Source: Nilaparvata lugens
Taxonomy: Eukaryota; Arthropoda; Insecta; Hemiptera; Delphacidae
Direction of reading: 5' to 3'
Assembly: GCF_014356525.2 (NCBI RefSeq)
Contig: NC_052507.1
Span: 124,001 to 188,000, forward strand
DNA length: 64,000 nucleotides
Shown: positions 53,101 to 63,567 of the stretch, in pieces
How the letters are laid out: each line of letters opens with the position of its first letter
Numbering within the stretch: the stretch's first letter is position 1
Made by a program: the position numbers and the translations under genes
Notes under the pieces: generated by a model
Database searches by the model: none
The model's input: only the letters and a program-made list of their open reading frames with translations
What the model was told of the DNA's origin: nothing

Positions 53101-53551
53101 AGATTAATTCACACTTTAAAAACGTTTTGTAAGTCCGATGAATTCAGATGAAAGGTTTAGACCGAGCGCAGGAAGCACACTCGACTATCCACCATTGAAA
53201 AAGACACGGAGACGCTGCAAGCTACAATGAAAAAGGCAAGCTGCCGGATGTGTTAGAAACGTAGGCAAAACGCTCGCAAACGAATGGTGAAAAAGTAACA
53301 AATATCTAGAAAGTAAGATGCCTAAAGACAAGATTAAATTCTAAAAAAATTGAACAGTATAAATATTAAAATTGCAACGACAAACAATCCGACGAAAAAA
53401 TACGAATAGAAGTATAGAAAACCAATTTGACTAGGGCAGTGGGGCAAGGAACCATGACTGTGACGTCACTGGTCAGCGCAGACGTACAAAATGACAACAT
53501 GAACGAGTAACAAGTGGAACTGTTCCAATAAATGCTTTGTCAGATTTTACA
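50120..53551 (-). repeat. BEL2 5' LTR with internal tandem repeats
   Basis: 3432 bp, about 350 bp longer than the 3' LTR, mainly because the GGCGTCAGTGGCCT array (about 50820-52275) has more copies of a 182-bp higher-order unit (for example 51735, 51917, 52099). The 171-bp units start at 52646, 52817 and 52988. Outside the arrays the two LTRs differ by only scattered bases. Confidence 0.9.
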
Positions 53552-53556
53552 ATTGT

Positions 53557-54375
53557 ATTAATGGTCTGTTTCTTGAGTAAGTTTCAGGTTCATCATGGCT
53601 TCCCTTACACATGTTTACAAATATTTTCTGTGTGCATGAAAATAATTACAATATTAATATTATTATATTTTTAACAATATTATATTATTGTATTCAATAT
53701 AATTGTTCTGTTTCTTGAGTATGTTCCAGGTTCATCACATGGCTTCTCTTTCACATGTTTACAACTATATACTGTGTGCATGTGATCAGTTTCTAATATT
53801 AATATTGTATTTAATTTGTTACAATTTTTATTATTGTATCTAATGTTATTCATTGTATTAAATTGCCCTGTTCCTTAATTTGTTTACAGGTTCATCACAG
53901 CATCACTTCTCTAATAATTATAAACACAATCGTCGCAGCTATTCATTCATTTTTACTCTGTGAGTAAAATGGTGTCTTTGAATTTACATTTTACTCTGTG
54001 AGTGAAATGGTGTTTTTGATTTACATCCAATAACAATGGATTCTTTGAGTAATTATCTTATATCTTGAATTTGTATTTTTTATCTACATTGTATTCAATC
54101 CTTTTGTTTCAGTTTCATAGTGTTTCAGGTACATCTTTTTAAACGCTCATATTTTTCATCTTAGCTCATCTTTTTAAACGCTCACATCTTTTCCTCCTCC
54201 ATGCTTACTGTGTACATGCTTTGAGTGACCCATGTTGCATTTAGAACAACTCAAGTTCTTTGTCAACATAAATTTTCTCAATTTTTATGTTTCTCAAGTA
54301 CGTTTCAGATTCATTGCGGCTTCTCTACTTAAAGTGCGCACATGCTCACAACTTTTATTTTTCATTTGAGTGTGA
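53557..54375. repeat. Degenerate tandem repeats around TTCATCA
   Basis: Blocks like CTGTTTCTTGAGTAAGTTTC, then AGGTTCATCA.GGCTTC, recur near 53560, 53707, 53868 and 54286 with spacing of about 145-160 bp (longer at the end). Similar TTTTACTCTGTGAGT and CTTTTTAAACGCTCA duplications are nearby (53950-54185). No gene. Confidence 0.5.
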
Positions 54376-54835
54376 TGCCCGCATGAGATCTAGGCTTGTG
54401 CATGGTTGATGAGGCGGATGATAAGATATGAATGCACCTACAGTTTGAGTTTTACAGTTTCATTTCTTCATGTTTTCTGAGTGCATGCTTCGAGTGATCT
54501 AGGCTTGTGCATGGTTGATGAGGCGGATGATAATTAATAAGAGATGAATGCACCTACAGTTTTAGTTTTATCTCTTCATTTTTATTGAGTGCATGCTTCG
54601 AGTGATCTAGGCTTGTGCGTGGTTGATGAGGCGGATGATAATTAATAAGAGATGAATGTACCTACAGTTTTAGTTTTATCTCTTCATTTTTTTGAGTGCA
54701 TGCTTCCAGTGATCTAGGCTTGTGCATGGGTAATGAGGCGGATGATAATAAGAGATGAATGCATTTGCAGTTTTAGTTTTACAGCTCTATCTCTTCATGT
54801 GTTTTGAGTGCATGTTTAGGATGATTTATGTTGCA
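54376..54835. repeat. Minisatellite, about 108-bp unit, four copies
   Basis: GATCTAGGCTTGTGCATGGT, then TGATGAGGCGGATGATAA, begins at about 54387, 54496, 54604 and 54711. Each copy ends with a pyrimidine-rich CTCTTCAT..TTTGAGTGCATG stretch. Confidence 0.85.
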
Positions 54836-55060
54836 TCTTGAACACGTTGTGTTGTGGCCATTTGTTGCATACTATATGTTCACTTTTATGTTTGATATGT
54901 GATGAAAAACATGTGTTATAATAATATTTATGTTGTATATTGCATAATATTCATTATAAATCTTGAATGAGCTGTAGGCATATAATAGATAGATAGATTA
55001 ATTCATTTGCTATGGACCATACAGTCATCAGCAACGCCAGTAAAATATTCATAACACTAA
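54836..55060. other. No feature seen
   Basis: AT-rich spacer between the minisatellite and a MITE. Confidence 0.4.
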
Positions 55061-55211
55061 GGCCCGGTTGCACAACAGTCGGTTAAATTTTAACCGTAAT
55101 TAATTTCACGAGAACCAATCAGAGATGGCCTTCTTGATAACACGGCTTCTCTGATTGGCTCTCGTGGGATTAATCACGATTAAAATTTAACCGGCTGTTG
55201 TGCAACCGGCA
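55061..55211. mobile_element. MITE (CCGGTTGCACAACAG family), copy 2
   Basis: Ends CCGGTTGCACAACAGTCGGT and ACCGGCTGTTGTGCAACCGG, with an arm of about 65 bp. Shorter than copy 1 (30941-31138) because it lacks that copy's internal duplication. Flanked by TAA on the left and ACTTA on the right. Confidence 0.85.
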
Positions 55212-55437
55212 CTTAACACTTCATTGATAAAAGAATGTGTGAGAAACTCCTCCAAAGAATAGAAGGGGTTTGCAAGCAGATCAAATAGTGATTTGTTGAA
55301 CAAAGAGACTGGATAATGTTTTAATGACTCTGGCAACCCATGTAGGAATCATAAGCTATTTGTTGCATACTATCCAATTATTGGTCTTGAATGTGTTGCC
55401 AGGTATTATTGTATTCAAAATTATAAGTCAAGGTGAA

Positions 55438-55493
55438 TTAAAGAGATGTTTTCAGTTCTACAGAATAATGTAGAACTGACAACATCTCTTTCA
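55438..55493. repeat. Short perfect hairpin
   Basis: AAAGAGATGTTTTCAGTTCT, then ACA, pairs with TGTAGAACTGACAACATCTC, then TTT, around a GAATAA loop. The stem is about 24 bp with one mismatch-type bulge, a size compatible with a miRNA precursor, although flanking pairing was not seen. Confidence 0.65.
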
Positions 55494-55690
55494 ATATTCA
55501 TCTTAATATGGAGCAATTCCACTTCTCTTTTCCTGGTGTAAATTTTAAAATTATATATTATTTGCTGCATCTACTTTCCACTTGTATGTCTTGGATTTGA
55601 TGTTAGGAACGTGTTGGAATTTTAATAGTAATATATTATATCATCACCATTGCACCACAATGATCATCACTACTATTTTTTCAAGATAAT

Positions 55691-55874
55691 GGCTCAACTC
55701 ACACTTACGCGACTCAGGTCGAGGAGAGACTCGACTCTAGTCGAGAGCATGTGTTTTCAAATGGTGACAGTCGCGGAGACTAAAGTCGACTGGTCTGAGT
55801 GTCACCATGGAAACACATGCTCTCGACTAGAGTCGAGTCTCTTCTCGACCTGAGTGGCGTAAGTGAGTTGAGCC
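55691..55874. mobile_element. GGCTCAACTCACACTTA MITE, copy 2
   Basis: The inverted ends GGCTCAACTCACACTTACGC and GCGTAAGTGAGTTGAGCC, with internal ACTCGACTCTAGTCGAGAGC, match the copies at 7834 and 57571. An open frame across it is a by-product. Confidence 0.85.
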
Positions 55875-56440
55875 TTAGATTTCTCATTATTTTAGTGCTG
55901 TGTTATTGAACTAAACATATTTCGTTTCAGATTATGGAGTTTCAGCTATATTTTCAACTCTTTATTACATTTTAGTGTCATAACAATAAATTTTCAAGTG
56001 CTAAATCAAGAAGATCCTAGTGCCTTTGAAAATTTATGTTGAAAAATGTAATAAATGAGTTCCTATAATAAATAAATTCAATGGGAATTTTCTATTATTA
56101 TGGGAATAAAATAGGCCTATATTCATTAAATATAATATCTATGATATTTATATTAATGATACTATAAATCATAATCATAAATACATATATTTGTATATGT
56201 ATTTGTCAAATTGTAGTTTTATCATTTTATTTATCATAATAATAATGATCAAGTTGATATAATATTATCTATTCAATAGTCAGGACGAATGTATATTTAA
56301 TGTCTTCTTCCTTCATTCATGGTTTAGTCTCTTGCCTGTTCCGACTCACAACAGTATAATTGTATATCTATTACAGTACGGTAGTCTAAAATTACAATAA
56401 TCATTAAATCAGTTATTCATCTTTTATATTTTATAGCCAT
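55875..56440. other. No gene; AT-rich
   Basis: Very AT-rich. It includes the first of three GTTTCAGATTATGGAGTTTC-like phrases (55924; the others are at 56832 and 57037). Confidence 0.4.
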
Positions 56441-56444
56441 CTTT

Positions 56445-56640
56445 TCCTAGGTCTTCCTATATCTCTTTTTCCTATAGGGTGGTAGTTAAGAATTTTCAAG
56501 GGAATCCTTTCTTTTGGCATTCTGTTGACATGCTCCCTCCACTGGTTGCGATATGATATAACTTTTTCATTTATATTAAAGACACCCAGCTCTTGCCTTA
56601 TATCCTCATTTCCAATGTGGTCCCGGCGGTCTATTTGTAT
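56445..56640 (-). pseudogene. LINE ORF2 C-terminal fragment
   Basis: The minus strand reads D-R-R-D-H-I-G-N-E-D-I-R-Q-E-L-G-V-F, then Y-R-N-Q-W-R-E-H-V-N-R-M, and ends G-K-R-D-I-G-R-P-R-K-R. This is the typical C-terminal segment of insect LINE polyproteins of the R-E-H-V-x-R-M type. Only about 65 residues remain. Confidence 0.75.
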
Positions 56641-57462
56641 TTATTGTATTTTGTATAATAGATAGATGTATATTATTGTATAGTTGACTTAGGTCTTATC
56701 CTTCTATTCATTCATTTTGGCGCATTTATTTTATTTGCCTAATATTATACATGTTTCATTTTTATTCTCTAATATCATTGTTTATTGTAATTAAGTAGAG
56801 ATGTATATAGTTGATATACGTTGTCAAATTATTGTTTCAGATAATGAGATTTCAGATTCCTTTTCATAGATAGAGAGGTACATTATAATACCTTCTATAG
56901 AGAGAAGCCTTCTGGGACTAACACCAAACGGATCTCATGACCGAGACTTCTGGAAGCGACTGACTCAAACTATATATTCTTTGTTCAATTAAATTGTTAC
57001 AGTAATGTGTTTTTCCAGTTAAACTAATGAGATTTTTGTTCAGATAAGGAGGTTTCAGCTTCTTTCTCATAATAATTTATTCATTCAGGATGATTATCTA
57101 TATAGCTTCTATATAGAGAAGCCTTTTGGGACTAACACCAAATGGAGCTCATGATCGAAGTAGACTCCTGGAAGCTAATGACCTGAAACGCCAACCCCAC
57201 CACAGTGGGAAAAGTATGAAGTTCAAGACGAAATTTTGGCTACCGGTTCGCTACTTCATGGTTCAAAGGTTAGTGGAGAATTCTCTTTATCTTCAAGTTT
57301 AAAATTTGAATTTTTAAATTTACTTTGATTATTTTAAATCTTTAGTTTAATCTCATTAAAATTTTAAATCCAATTCCTAGTTTGGATTTCAATTTTGAAA
57401 TTCACATTGATCCTTTCAAATCTATAGTTTAAATTATTCTGATAGTATTCAAGTAATTCAAA
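56641..57462. other. Local duplications, no gene
   Basis: Two copies of a segment with GAGAAGCCTT(C/T)TGGGACT, then AACACCAAA, at 56891-56965 and 57108-57180. Each is preceded by a TTCAGATAA(T/G)GAG(A/G)TTTCAG phrase. A stop-free stretch ending in a donor-like CAAAG|GTTAGT (57268) follows the second copy and could be an exon, but three frames are too short to judge. Confidence 0.4.
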
Positions 57463-57865
57463 GAAGATTTTTGTATTTTTACAACCAAAGCTTGACAAAC
57501 TAGAATTATAAATCTTTTGAATGTGGCAATTTCAAAAACTTGACAAAGTTGAAATTTTATAATAAACTTAGGCTCAACTCACACTTACGCGACTCAGGTC
57601 GAGAAGAGACTCGACTCTAGTCGAGATCATGTATTTTCAAATGGTGACAGTTACGGAGACTAGAATCGACTGGTCTGAGTGTCAACGTTTAGAAAAACAT
57701 TCTCTCGACTAGAGTCGAGTCTCTTCTCGACCTGAGTCGCGTAAGTGTGAGTTGAGCCTAAGTTATTATAAAATTTCAACTTTGTCAAGTTTTTGAAATT
57801 GCCACATTCAAAAGATTTATAATTCTAGTTTGTCAAGCTTTGGTTGTAAAAATACAAAAATCTTC
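57463..57865. repeat. 403-bp palindrome with a MITE at its centre
   Basis: The outer arms (57463-57570 and 57759-57865) are near-perfect reverse complements: GAAGATTTTTGTATTTTTAC, then AACCAAAGCTTGACAAAC, left, mirrored right. The inner part (57571-57758) is itself the palindromic GGCTCAACTCACACTTA MITE, copy 3. The arms differ by one base next to the MITE (ATAATAAACTTAG against ATAATAACTTAG). Confidence 0.85.
57571..57758. mobile_element. GGCTCAACTCACACTTA MITE, copy 3
   Basis: Full-length, with both ends and both GTCGAGAAGAGACTCGACTC blocks. It lies exactly at the symmetry centre of the larger palindrome. Confidence 0.85.
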
Positions 57866-58158
57866 TTCTATAAGCAAGACTGTACAGATTAGGTTATTAG
57901 GCAAGCACTTGGTGTGTGGTTTTTCAAGCCTTTTTTGTTTCACTATAAAATTGAAAATTGAAGTACAGAGTAGAATAGAGTCAATAACCAAAATTGGATC
58001 AATATACAAAGTTATTCATATACATTTCTGATTTCTTGAAAATTACAAACAGAATATTGAAAACAGCAAAAAATGGATCAATTTACAAAGTTATTGATAT
58101 ATTAATGTTGCTTTCCATGACGAAACGCTATAGCCTATGATAAATTTGTTGTAATTTA

Positions 58159-58338
58159 GACACTGTGTTACACTTTTAAATATGTGAAAAACAGTTACTT
58201 TTCTTGGCGAATTGAGGTATGCATTTCACTCCTGAGGAGGAGCTACATCAGTGGCTCCTCCTCAGAAGTGAAATTCATACCTCAATTCGGCAAGAAAAGT
58301 AAGTGTTATTCAAATATTCACAAATGTAAAACAGTGTC
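58159..58338. repeat. 180-bp imperfect palindrome
   Basis: GACACTGTGTTACA pairs with TGTAAAACAGTGTC. TACTTTTCTTGGCGAATTGA, then GGTATGCATTTCACT, pairs with its complement to 58310. The centre is GAGGAGCTACATCAGTGGCT, then CCTCCTC. Non-coding, a foldback or MITE. Confidence 0.75.
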
Positions 58339-58439
58339 TAAGCTAGAACAAAGCTATTAATATATATTTCTGATTTCTTAGAAGTTTTTATGCGTTGTAA
58401 GTGTATTTCTAAGTTTTTTTTTGCATACATCACTCATGG

Positions 58440-58760
58440 TCTGTCGACCGTCTGAGTTCTTGAGGTTGGTAGCCTTCTCTGACAGGCTTCTCCCAGTATT
58501 CTAGTGGTGGCAGCTCTCTTTTGGAAGTTGAACGTCGGTGGCAGTCTTCTCATCCTATATTCATTTGCAAACGGAACTTCTAAGTTGTTTAATCTTATTG
58601 GGACGTACACATAATGCCTATTTGTGAAGACAACATGTATGGACTTGCTTTCATTCAACTTAATCCGCCAGGTTCTAGTCCAATTTTCTTGATGGCTTCT
58701 TGTGCTTTACTTGTAGCTTCCTCATTAGATATAATTTTGCAGAAGTCCAGTTGAATATTC
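58440..58760 (-). pseudogene. LINE reverse transcriptase fragment (post-catalytic region)
   Basis: The minus strand reads N-E-S-K-S-I-H-V-V-F-T-N-R, then I-R-L-N-N-L-E-V-P-F-A-N-E. This is the block that follows the Y-A-D-D box in jockey-like RTs (N-x-x-K-S-x-x-V-x-F-T). Upstream, in another frame, N-E-E-A-T-S-K-A-Q-E-A-I-K-K continues the match. Frameshifted, with no catalytic box left. Confidence 0.65.
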
Positions 58761-59939
58761 ATATACATTTTTGCCTGTTATCAAATTTATTCAATTTAAC
58801 TATTATAAATTTTGTTCCTTCCAGTTGTAAGTAAGTTTTTCCAACTGAGTCATTTGTCCATTGTAATCACCTTCTGGTGGAACGGATTAGCTGAAAATAA
58901 ATTTGAGAAGGCCAACTTTGTAAACATAGTTAAGTTTTAGTTTGTAAGTGAATTATTTGTAACTTTGTACCCTACAATAAGCTTAGCCCTGGCTGGTTAA
59001 GGCCCGCCGCAAAGTAGATCCACGCTAATCCACGAAAAGCAACCCACGCCGTGGGATGTTTTGTAAACCATTGCTAGGCTTCTCTAGACATCTGTGTAAT
59101 GATAATAATACATGCAATGGATAATCCACTTGTCAGCTGATTGATTATGAATAATGTTGTCGAAATTATTAATACTAGTTACTTCAATTCAACAATCCAA
59201 CGCCTTACTGATTCTATAATCATACTAAGATTTATTCTTCTAATGATAAAATATTAATACTAATTTCAATCGTTTAGCCACAGGTCAATGCTCTAATTAG
59301 TAAAGAATCCATAGCTTAGCTCATGTTGTCAAAAATTTTAATCCTATAATTTCATCAAATTGACAAGTCAAAGCCTAACTGATTCTCTTACCTCTAAAAT
59401 GAATTACTTGATAATTAATTCATTGAAGAAATATTAGGCTCATACTTATTAACTTGTTAATACTGACTTGTAATACAGACTCCAGCTGTTTAAAGTCTAG
59501 AACTTAGTCAAATCCCGAGCTCGGAAACGGCCCTTAGTCATTTTATATGGAAGGCTACACTAACATTAAATATAAATATCTATCATACAATTCGACTGAG
59601 CAAAATATATCGAAATAATATGTTTATACAATGTTATAATATGTTTATAATGTTTATAATATGTTACTAAATGGATTACATATGTACAGTGAATTGTAGA
59701 TTAATAATTATATGAATCATCTCTTTTTCTTTTGAGTTTTTAAATTATTATGAATTCATTCTAGTTTTTCTGCTCTCTTAGTATTTCACTCTTAGTACTT
59801 CTTCTAATGGAAAATATTTTAATTTTAAGTTTTTGCAATGTATTGTATATGAAAATTTTTATATTTTTCACATTTGTAAAGTTTGTTTAATGATTTTGGC
59901 AATAAATATTTATTTCTTCCTTTCTTGTATTGTATAAAG
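58761..59939. other. No coding sequence; MITE-like repeats
   Basis: Non-coding. TTAAGGCCCGCCGCAAAGTA near 58998 and ACGGCCCTTAG at 59527-59537 could be the ends of a degraded inverted-repeat element that includes the CAGCTGTTTAAAGTCTAGAA block shared with 12689. The last bases lead to acceptor TTGTATTGTATAAAG before the vanin-like exon. Confidence 0.4.
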
Positions 59940-60304
59940 GTCCCGTCTATAGACTGGTCGCACACTCCGGCATCAGATCCTTTGCAGGTGTGAGAAATGC
60001 CTACATAGAAGTGTGTGCCTTAGTAGCGTGCGCTGATAGGACGATCGAGTCCTGTGGACATAGACCGTCGTTCGAGAACGTCTCCTCCCGTACACAGATC
60101 AAGAACGTTAACATCCACACGGAGTCCCTCAACATTACCACACCGTTTGTCAGTACGCTCGACTCTAATATCCATCCTCTAATGGGGAACGAGTTGTCGT
60201 TCATTGAGTCGATTGATAAGTTCCGGGGGTATATACAGAAGACCTACTTGTTCCTGGAGAAACCCAAAGATGATTTGATTACGTTTGGGGTGTATAAACT
60301 GTGA
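59940..60304 (+). CDS. Vanin/biotinidase-like protein, C-terminal exon
   Basis: The exon starts after TATAAAG with two bases completing Gly, and ends with TGA at 60302-60304; about 121 residues. The order Y-R-L-V-A-H-S-G-I-R-S-F, then I-E-V-C-A-L-V-A-C and I-E-S-C-G, matches the C-terminal domain of the vanin/biotinidase branch of carbon-nitrogen hydrolases. There a Y-x-L....G.. stretch leads to V-C-A-L-V and C-G, and the end has an L-I-T-F-G-V-Y-like strand. Potential N-glycosylation at N-I-T and N-V-S fits a secreted or GPI-anchored enzyme. The catalytic Glu-Lys-Cys domain is in upstream exons not found here. Pantetheinase- or biotinidase-like activity is inferred only. Confidence 0.78.
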
Positions 60305-60390
60305 TGAAGACTGATCCAACATGTGATGTACTTAGTTTTGTATGAGATTTTTATAGTTTTAGACCCGATTTCTAGATAATTTATCAAATC

Positions 60391-60752
60391 TTAGGTTGGG
60401 CGTACACCGGTTAGTCAAGATAAGACTAGTCACGTTTAGTCACAATACTTCACATAGTTGCTTATAAATAATTTAAGGAATTGGCATTAGAATAACCTAT
60501 TTAGAATATTGAAAACACGGTTTTTGTCAAAAAATATCACTTATTTATTATAAATTAACATTTGACAGCATCCCAGTGTTTTTATTATGGATTTATATCA
60601 CGATATCTCACCAGCAACTGTATCTGAAGTTAGTCTAATGCAATGACTAATCAGTGTGAGTTGCGTCATAAGCAACAATGTGAAATATTGTGTCTAAACG
60701 TGCATGATCATGTCTTGTCTTGTCGTGACTAACTGGTGTGTGCCTAGCCTAA
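60391..60752. mobile_element. MITE with TTAGG.TGGGCGTACACCGG ends
   Basis: The left end TTAGGTTGGGCGTACACCGG, then TTAGTCA, is matched inverted by TGACTAACTGGTGTGTGCCT, then AGCCTAA. The inverted match continues inward (GTTTAGTCACAATA against TATTGTGTCTAAAC). About 360 bp, starting 87 bp after the vanin-like stop codon. Confidence 0.75.
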
Positions 60753-61579
60753 TAAACCATCAAATTTATATGTTTAATGGTCCATCAGATTTAATAAGTA
60801 TCCTAGAAACCGGCCATTAAAATAATATTGTTCCTCCAATTTACCACTAAACTAGTACTTGATAATCTGATCTATGTTTTAAGAGATGTAGAACTGTTCA
60901 TGTAGTGCTAATACAATACTGTGTCTTATTAGTTATTTTCTATTTACTTGAATAGTTTCATTTCTTTAAAATATGGCTAAGTCGGGGACGGTCGGCACTG
61001 TTAAACTTCTCCCTCCATGGTTGGACTCTCAACTCAGGAATAGAGAGTACAATAGAAGGTAGACTCAACTTGCTACGCTCATTTAATTGAATATATTATT
61101 TTAAATTAGGGATAGAAACAGTTCTGGACGATTACCTGCTGTTCATCCCGAATTTTTTAATTAATTACTGTCAATAAATGACTGAAACAATATCTGTGCT
61201 TCAATGCATTTTGTTGTCCTTTATGGGGAAAAGTTTTATTTTTATACAGTAAAGACCAATAATCTGGACACTAATATACACTAATTGGCAGTTGTGTCAT
61301 GTTTAGGATAGAACTCAACTCTGCACAAGCAGATTTGGGTTCAAAGCAAATCAGAATAGCTGGTGCAAGCTACAGTCGTATTTATTGTGCTGTGTTTAAA
61401 CCACAAGCTGATCCAATATAAGTTTAAACTTATTCTGTGCTTATCCTGACAATTTATTGTGTTTTTGAAATTGTTATATATATTGTAATAGCTTCATTGT
61501 TTTGAGGAATGATGATTAAGCGATATCTTTTCCTCGATTTTTCTAGTTTTATTTATACAATAAAAAATGATAATATTGG
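60753..61579. other. No gene seen
   Basis: AT-rich spacer with no coding signal or repeat pair recognised. An ATGGCTAAGTCGGGG start near 60973 opens only a short frame. Confidence 0.4.
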
Positions 61580-61735
61580 CATGGCTTTTATTCGTGGAGA
61601 GTCCCTGACGGAAATTCCACTTCGCCTGAGTAGCGAAGTACATAATTAAAGCCATCAATGGGCCTCACGACTGTAATATATCAGCCAGGACCGAGAATTC
61701 TACGTGCTCATCCGATACAATGAATTATTCAAGTG
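61580..61735. repeat. Dispersed repeat related to 15300-15470
   Basis: Shares AAGCC(A/G)TCAATGGGCCT, TCAGCC(A/G)GGACC and ACGTGC(T/C)CATCCGATA with the earlier copy. It contains CTTCGCC..AGCGAAG, a small inverted pair. Probably a short retroposed element; class not determined. Confidence 0.5.
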
Positions 61736-62556
61736 GAACAAGACACAGTATTTTATAATTTTCATTAGTACCTAATAATTTGTTCAAAGAAATGTGTACA
61801 AAAGGAACAAATGATTACTAATAAGTCATTAATGTTACCTGTAATTTTTATTAATGTGTTGATATGTTTTAATGTTTGAGTCAAGTCAACTTTACTAAGG
61901 ACTGTTTGTGTAAATTCAGACCTCATCTGAACAGCAACCTGTTTGTACTAAGATCTATTTTATTATATTTTTATATCATATTTAACAGTAAAGGCGATAC
62001 ATTAATTGAATCTAAGCAGTGATTGAAGAAATGGTTGAAAAAAGTAAAGAATTAGAACGAATATGGTTGTGGTTTATGCCACTAGCTTTTCCGATTGAGT
62101 TCACACTAAAGGAACTTAAATTAAATTTCATGAATGACCGATTTTATGAATATTTTGATACTATTATTGTCCACTAACAATTCCTAACATTCACATTTGC
62201 TCAAATACAAGTGATATTCGTTATTTTTCAAAAGTATTGTAATCAAATATAACTAGTTAATGTTGAAAATATCAAATGTGATTTTAGATCAAATTCTGCA
62301 GAATTCAATGGTAAATGTATTCCACTATTATAAAAAATTATCGAGCAGAATAATGAATAATATTGTAACTAGTCTGTAAAATGATCGACTGAATAATGTT
62401 TAATGTTAGATTGAATATTTTTTTACAACTGACAAGAAAAATGGAGAACTAGTAGTTTGCAATAAATTATACACTATTCAAAAAACGTTGAGTCGATTCA
62501 ATTATTCCATCTACTCATTTTTGTATAGGCCAACTAAGGACCACAGTAATTCACCA
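61736..62556. other. No gene seen
   Basis: AT-rich, stop-dense, no repeats recognised. Confidence 0.4.
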
Positions 62557-62760
62557 TTAACCATTATTATTTACGTTGGTCTCCCGCTTTTGCCTCCAAT
62601 ATTCTTTCATCCTCGCACTCTGAGCGATTTGTCTTTCTAACGACCAACTTTCAATTCCTGGTTCTTCTGGGAAAACATCAATTTTAAGCTGATTCCGTAG
62701 CCCTGCTCTGATTAGTAAATCTGCCTCTGTTATATTTAATTTTTTTATCCTTCTTAGGTT
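62557..62760 (-). CDS. Candidate minus-strand terminal exon or fragment
   Basis: From an acceptor-like TTTATAG (complement of 62761-62767) the frame runs 67 codons to a stop at 62557-62559. It reads I-T-E-A-D-L-L-I-R-A-G-L-R-N-Q-L-K-I-D-V-F-P-E-E-P-G, then S-L-E-R-Q-I-A-Q-S-A-R-M-K-E-Y-W. The composition looks protein-like, in contrast to the AT-rich surroundings. There is no ATG of its own. The polypyrimidine tract is poor. It could equally be a relic of a transposon protein. Not recognised. Confidence 0.35.
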   Translation of the reverse strand, partial: NLRRIKKLNITEADLLIRAGLRNQLKIDVFPEEPGIESWSLERQIAQSARMKEYWRQKRETNVNNNG

Positions 62761-63534
62761 CTATAAACCAGTTCGATTTGGATCTCCCACTTATTTTCTT
62801 GAATATTTTATTTGTTTGTCAACTCATTTCATTCCAGATGATATTTGTTGTAAATGAGTTGATAATGTGAAACTTCTCCATAATTGGATTGGAAAAACAC
62901 AGTTTTAATTTTGTCACAATCATTAAATTTGTTGATAGGACTGTAGTTTCGTGTTGGAAACTAACACATCTTCTGCTGCTTTCAACACGAAACTGAAGTA
63001 TTGTCAACATATTAAATAAATGTGGATGTGACAAAATTTAAACTGTGATTATTCATTTCAATATACCTGAATGTTTCTTCAACAGTAGAACAGTAAATTC
63101 ATTTGTACAAGAAAAAATCTTCCCTCCATTCACAGATCAGAGAAATCACTCATCTCCAAATGCTTATAAATCAAGAATAGGAGAGAATTTCGCCAATGAG
63201 ATGACATATTACTGTTCCTCTCGTCAAGTACTATCATTCCTGAGAGATTGAGCGATTTTAGTTTTCAACCATTTTTGCAAAAATCCAATATGTTATTCAT
63301 GGATTTCATAAAAAATACAAATCTCCCAGATTTGGTTGATATTCGGGCTATGGAAAGAGGTTGACCTAACAAGTGTCGTGCTGTAATATGAGACGTTTCG
63401 CTAAAATACAGGGTGAGTTATTCACTCAACCAGAATATTATCTTAATAACTCTGTTTATATTACACGATTCTAATAAATAATTGAAGAGTTTCAATACAT
63501 GGTTGTATCTCTTTCAAGAGTTTTATACTATAGT
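62761..63534. other. No gene; small hairpin
   Basis: A hairpin at 62931-63008: TTTCGTGTTGGAAA against TTTCAACACGAAA, with GTTGATA and TGTCAAC outside it. No coding signal was otherwise seen. Confidence 0.4.
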
Positions 63535-63567
63535 GAGGTTCACATTATAATGGCAGTATTTGATTAA
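63535..63567. repeat. TATAGTGAGG-family MITE end fragment
   Basis: TATAGTGAGGTTCACATTAT, then AATGGCAGTATTTGATTAA, is the first 35-40 bp of the family. The body is missing. Confidence 0.65.

Larger units (their letters stand above)
42551..53551 (-). mobile_element. BEL/Pao LTR retrotransposon 2, RT-deficient
   Basis: Minus-strand element of 11.0 kb. The LTRs (50120-53551 is 5', 42551-45634 is 3') start TGTAAAATCTGACAAAGC and end TTGGATTCTGTCA on the element strand. The 5-bp sequence ATTGT flanks it on both sides (42546-42550 and 53552-53556), a clean target duplication. Order: 5' LTR, TGGTCCTCC primer-site-like motif, gag, protease, a fused spacer, integrase, polypurine tract, 3' LTR. The reverse transcriptase and RNase H are absent. 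Frameshifts show it is not coding-competent now. Confidence 0.92.

Noticed and set aside
55650..55853. 67-codon open frame
   Set aside because: Lies over the GGCTCAACTCACACTTA MITE; by-product of its palindromic sequence.
57205..57268. Possible exon ending at CAAAG|GTTAGT as the missing vanin-like upstream exon
   Set aside because: The frame with the phase required by the exon at 59940 has an in-frame TGA only about 50 bases before the donor, and none of the three frames resembles the vanin domain. Kept only as a note.
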